In this document: one piece after another, positions 62,736-64,000 of the stretch
Layout of the letters: every line of letters begins with the position of its first letter
How positions within the stretch are numbered: the stretch's first letter is position 1
Source of the DNA: Allobosea sp. WAO
GTDB lineage: Bacteria > Pseudomonadota > Alphaproteobacteria > Rhizobiales > Beijerinckiaceae
Assembly: GCF_001509835.1 (NCBI RefSeq)
Contig: NZ_JXTJ01000016.1
Coordinates: 109,296 to 173,295, forward strand
Length of the DNA stretch: 64,000 nt
Direction: 5' to 3'
Made by a program: the position numbers and the translations under genes
The notes under the pieces: model-generated
Told to the model about the DNA's origin: nothing
Databases searched by the model: none
What the model saw: the letters and a program-made list of their open reading frames with translations, nothing else

Positions 62736-63997
62736 GCAAGACAATTGCAGTGACCGGCGCCGGCGGCTACATCGGCTCCGTCCTGGTCGGGCGGTTGCTG
62801 GACGCGGGGTATCGCGTGAGGGCGTTGGACCGGTTCTATTTCGGCGCGAGCACGCTTGGTCGCTATGCAGGCCATCCAGGCCTCGAGCTCAAGACGATCG
62901 ACATCCGAGACATCGGCCCGCGCGACTTCGAAGGCTGCTGGGGCGCGGCCGATCTGTCCGGCCTGTCCAATGATCCCGCAGCCGAGGTCGACCTTCGCCT
63001 AACCTGGGAAATCAACGAGAAGGGGCGGATCGACCTCGCCCACAGCGCCCGGAGTGCCGGCGTCGAGCGCTATGTCTTCTCCGGCTCCTGCTCGGTCTAC
63101 GGCGCTGGTGGCGATGGAGCACTCGGCGAGGACTGCGACCTCAATCCGCTCACCGCCTATGCCCGTGCCGCCGCGACCGCCGAGGAAGCAATCAGGGCGA
63201 TGAACCGGCCCGGATTCACCACTGTGGCGTTGCGCAATGCGACCGTGTTCGGCCTGTCGCCGCGCATGCGCTTCGATCTCGTCGTGAACGTGATGACCCT
63301 GAGCGCCTTCGAGCGTGGCCAGATCGTCGTGACGGGAGGCGGCCGGCAGCGGCGGCCGGTCGTCCACGTCCAGGATGTTGCCAGGGCCTTCATACGCGCG
63401 CTGGAGGCTGGCGCCGGCACGGTTGGGAGCGAGGTCTTCAACATCGGCCTTGCCAACTTCCAGATGATCGACCTGAGCAAGGAGGTGAGCAGGGCGATGC
63501 CAACTCCGGTCAAGGTCCAGTTCGCTCCCGGCGACGCCGACAAGCGCGACTACGCCGTCAGGTTCGACAAGGCCAAGCAGGTCCTCGGCTTCTCGGCCTG
63601 CGACGGTGTCTCGGTCGGGGTGGTCGAGATCCACCGCGCGCTCAACGCGGGCCAGGTCGAGCGTGGGCTCGTGACGAAGACCGTCGCCTGGTATCGTCAC
63701 CTGATCAAGATGCAGCGCGTGCTAGACTATGGCCTGGTGGCTCGCACCGGAGCGGCGCCCGCGGTGGCGGATTCTTTTGCGGTTGCGGCGCGGCAGGCGG
63801 AGTTGGAGGGCACCGGTCGCACCGGCGCCGGGGCAGCGCGGAAGAGTTCGGTCGGCGGGGCGCTGCTTTCTCTGGCCTCGATGATCGGCATGCTGTTCGG
63901 GATCGAGACCGAGTGTTCGGAGGATTCGTTCGGGCTGACCGATCGGGCGTCCAATCTGGCGCGTGCTTTTGAGACGGTGATGGCGGTTGCGGCGTGA
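62732..63997 (+). CDS. NAD-dependent epimerase/dehydratase-family protein lacking the catalytic lysine
   Basis: A 421-residue extended SDR with N-terminal TGAGGYIGSVL (GxxGxxG NAD site). The FSGSCSVYGAG segment provides the usual Ser, and Tyr143 is in LTAYARAAA. The catalytic Lys four residues later is replaced by Ala147 (Tyr-x3-Ala), so the normal YxxxK pair is broken. The C-terminal 80 residues extend beyond the family core and are Ala/Gly-rich. It is translated with the DegT gene and is the last gene visible. A nucleotide-sugar binding or altered redox role is more likely than standard epimerase activity. Confidence 0.85.
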   Translation: MSKTIAVTGAGGYIGSVLVGRLLDAGYRVRALDRFYFGASTLGRYAGHPGLELKTIDIRDIGPRDFEGCWGAADLSGLSNDPAAEVDLRLTWEINEKGRIDLAHSARSAGVERYVFSGSCSVYGAGGDGALGEDCDLNPLTAYARAAATAEEAIRAMNRPGFTTVALRNATVFGLSPRMRFDLVVNVMTLSAFERGQIVVTGGGRQRRPVVHVQDVARAFIRALEAGAGTVGSEVFNIGLANFQMIDLSKEVSRAMPTPVKVQFAPGDADKRDYAVRFDKAKQVLGFSACDGVSVGVVEIHRALNAGQVERGLVTKTVAWYRHLIKMQRVLDYGLVARTGAAPAVADSFAVAARQAELEGTGRTGAGAARKSSVGGALLSLASMIGMLFGIETECSEDSFGLTDRASNLARAFETVMAVAA

Positions 63998-64000
63998 TCT

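Overview
The window is GC-rich (estimated about two-thirds G+C by eye) and reads like the chromosome of a free-living alphaproteobacterium of the order Hyphomicrobiales. A Bosea- or Methylobacterium-like organism would fit. The basis is an IalB-family protein, an NDUFA9-like complex I accessory protein, a very large LktA-type filamentous adhesin, and many LIV-type transporter and PLP-enzyme regulator families typical of that order. This placement is inference; no rRNA gene is present. The first and last genes abut the window edges, and the first gene is cut by the left edge.

Layout. 1-1.7 kb: end of a D-2-hydroxyacid dehydrogenase and a complex I-associated SDR protein, then tRNA-Leu(CAG) with a hairpin. 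2.4-4.8 kb: a class III PLP enzyme resembling PbfA, divergent from a LysR regulator of the aminoethylphosphonate type, with a good T-N11-A box between them. 4.9-7.9 kb: TetR regulator, a possible winged-helix protein and an MFS transporter. 8.1-29.2 kb: a two-partner secretion locus made of an IalB-like periplasmic protein, a 6267-residue TpsA adhesin (18.8 kb, one uninterrupted frame) and its TpsB transporter. 29.3-37.5 kb: a SapC-family protein, an M23 peptidase, a LuxR-type regulator and a type I secretion ABC/adaptor pair, divergent from a small protein that is almost entirely RTX nonapeptides. 37.5-48.1 kb: two sugar porters around a DegT-type aminotransferase, then a tightly packed run of a small protein, a GMC oxidoreductase, an M23 protein and a six-haem cytochrome. 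48.4-51.1 kb: an unrecognised protein and an exported alpha/beta hydrolase. 51.3-59.9 kb: a MocR regulator, degradative HMG-CoA reductase, a complete LIV-type ABC importer (one gene is a permease-ATPase fusion) and HMG-CoA lyase. 60.1-64 kb: glycosyltransferase, DegT aminotransferase and an epimerase-like SDR of a surface-glycan type cluster.

How the genes work together. The best-supported functional unit is 51.3-59.9 kb, which reads as a mevalonate uptake and catabolism operon: import, oxidation to HMG-CoA, cleavage to acetoacetate plus acetyl-CoA. The 8-37.5 kb stretch is devoted to surface and secreted proteins by two different export routes. SapC next to a type I exporter and an all-RTX substrate recalls S-layer export modules. 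The 39-48 kb run looks like an oxidation/transamination pathway for a sugar or cyclitol, with a multihaem cytochrome as a possible electron acceptor; its substrate is unknown.
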